NCBI GenBank assembly: GCA_003168265.1 | Contig: PMSV01000008.1 | Location: 248,001-312,000 of the forward strand | Direction: 5' to 3' | Length of the DNA: 64,000 nt | DNA from: Chitinophagaceae bacterium | GTDB lineage: Bacteria; Bacteroidota; Bacteroidia; Chitinophagales; Chitinophagaceae | Part shown: in pieces, positions 63,161 through 64,000 of the stretch | Numbering within the stretch: position 1 is the first letter of the stretch | Layout: the number at the start of each line of letters is the position of its first letter | Made by a program: the position numbers and the translations under genes | The notes under the pieces: model-generated | What the model saw: the letters and a program-made list of their open reading frames with translations, nothing else | Databases searched by the model: none | Told to the model about the DNA's origin: nothing

Positions 63161-64000
63161 TGAAGATCACTTGTTTTTAGAATTCGAATTAAACCGTAGG
63201 AGAAATAAGCAATAACTTCAGTGCTCATAACAAGAATATTGAATTTGAATAATCCGGTAAGTGTAGAAATATCTATCATTAAGATGCCAATTAAGATCAC
63301 AAGTAAATCTAGTGGTATAAAGATCATAGGATGAATTGTCCAGCCTCTGCTGGAATTAAGAGAGAAAAGAGTTCCTGCAATCAAACCTATATAACTTCCG
63401 GAAAAACTCAATATAAGCTCATTCTTTAAATTTAAATAATTCGGACCGAGTATCCAAAGAGCCTGCCGGGAAATTGTGTAAATAAGAAAAATCAGCAACA
63501 CTCCAAAAATCATTAAACCTATCTGAATTTGAAGGAATCGCTTAAGTAGTAATTGGGGATGAATGGGCAGTCGTGCAAATCGCGGAATTATTAAAGTGCT
63601 GAATATACTGCTAAAAATGGTTAGTACCATAGCCACGCGGCCTAATGCTCCAACCTGTGCAACAGATGCAGTCGAACCAAAAATTGAAATGAGCCAGATT
63701 GTTATTTGACCGGATATGCAATAATAAATAGATCCGGGCAGGGTCCTTTTGACCAGTCCTAATATTTTGGTTTGCACAGACGGGTCAGGCTTTTGTAAAT
63801 GGTCTGTAAAATTGTGCGTTATTTTTTTCAGTTTTATATTTCCGTAGATCCTGGGTATGCCTGCAGCAATTAAGGCTATAAAGGTGAAAGGGAAAATGAA
63901 AAGAAATAATCCGCTTAGTATCAAACGAGCGACACTGACAGCCAACTGATTTTTTTGCAATATTATAATGTCCTGGTGAAGTTTTGGGACAATTTCTAAA
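63157..64000 (-). CDS. Wzx-like flippase / polysaccharide biosynthesis protein, 5' end cut by the window
   Basis: The frame is open to the right edge of the window, so the N-terminal part is missing and about 281 residues remain. They contain alternating hydrophobic helices, for example LILSGLFLFIFPFTFIALIAAG, 'IGLMIFGVLLIFLIYTI' and 'IPLDLLVILIGILMI'. A cytoplasmic loop with 'IPRIYGNIKLKK' and the region 'FSTLIIPRFARLPIHPQLLLKRFLQIQIG' fit the MOP superfamily flippases that move lipid-linked oligosaccharides across the inner membrane. It is the first gene of the operon visible here; more of the locus should lie beyond the window. Confidence 0.8.
   Translation of the reverse strand, partial: LEIVPKLHQDIIILQKNQLAVSVARLILSGLFLFIFPFTFIALIAAGIPRIYGNIKLKKITHNFTDHLQKPDPSVQTKILGLVKRTLPGSIYYCISGQITIWLISIFGSTASVAQVGALGRVAMVLTIFSSIFSTLIIPRFARLPIHPQLLLKRFLQIQIGLMIFGVLLIFLIYTISRQALWILGPNYLNLKNELILSFSGSYIGLIAGTLFSLNSSRGWTIHPMIFIPLDLLVILIGILMIDISTLTGLFKFNILVMSTEVIAYFSYGLIRILKTSDLQ

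Overview
The window looks like chromosomal DNA of a Bacteroidota bacterium, most likely of the Chitinophagaceae or a close family. The evidence is a secreted protein with a type IX secretion (T9SS) type A sorting tail, a TonB receptor with an N-terminal carboxypeptidase-like plug extension, the Bacteroidota forms of LptD and an OstA-like protein, an SpmA-SpmB fusion, an EF-G paralogue of the Bacteroidota/actinobacterial type, and start codons preceded by A-rich tracts rather than Shine-Dalgarno sequences. Genus and species cannot be read from the sequence. Both window edges cut genes: an ATP-grasp protein at the left and a Wzx-like flippase at the right.

Left part (1-14.5 kb). After the ATP-grasp fragment, a possible lysozyme inhibitor and a lipoprotein comes an orphan NarL-type response regulator, with long non-coding stretches on both sides. 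A tight three-gene signalling operon follows (4.4-10.6 kb): a sigma-54 activator of the NtrC class, a FIST sensor protein, and a five-PAS hybrid histidine kinase with receiver and Hpt domains. It ends in a clear terminator. Next are a T9SS cargo protein with a CxxC ladder, a second terminator, mannonate dehydratase, an atypical SDR and a small membrane protein.

Housekeeping and envelope part (14.5-33 kb). purC, a TonB receptor, ychF and an SpmAB fusion precede an outer-membrane biogenesis block. That block holds an OstA/LptA-like protein, an MlaD-type MCE protein and an amidase in one direction, with LptD divergent from the amidase. A PlsC acyltransferase, uracil-DNA glycosylase, an EF-G2-like factor and tRNA-Arg(TCT) follow. 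Three minus-strand genes here (purC, a small beta-barrel gene, plsC) share a 67-68-nt upstream element. It has two conserved hexamer blocks at fixed spacing and a small hairpin 20-25 nt before the start codon. I could not assign this element to a known family, and it is the most interesting non-coding signal in the window.

Accessory part (33-64 kb). A Popeye-like cyclic-nucleotide-binding-fold membrane protein, an NTF2-like protein, a very AT-rich glycosyltransferase and a GC-rich orphan FtsX/MacB-type permease are followed by an unusual GYF_2-receiver-TM-periplasmic protein. The rest (40.4-64 kb) is a long minus-strand surface-polysaccharide locus. It has about eleven glycosyltransferases, a Wzm/Wzt ABC exporter with a C-terminal glycan-recognition domain, a glycosyltransferase-methyltransferase fusion, a polysaccharide deacetylase, WcaI-like and WcaF-like enzymes, a Wzy-like polymerase, part of a Wzx-like flippase, and a 1000-residue secreted protein of unknown function. 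The locus carries components of both the ABC-exporter and the Wzx/Wzy export routes.
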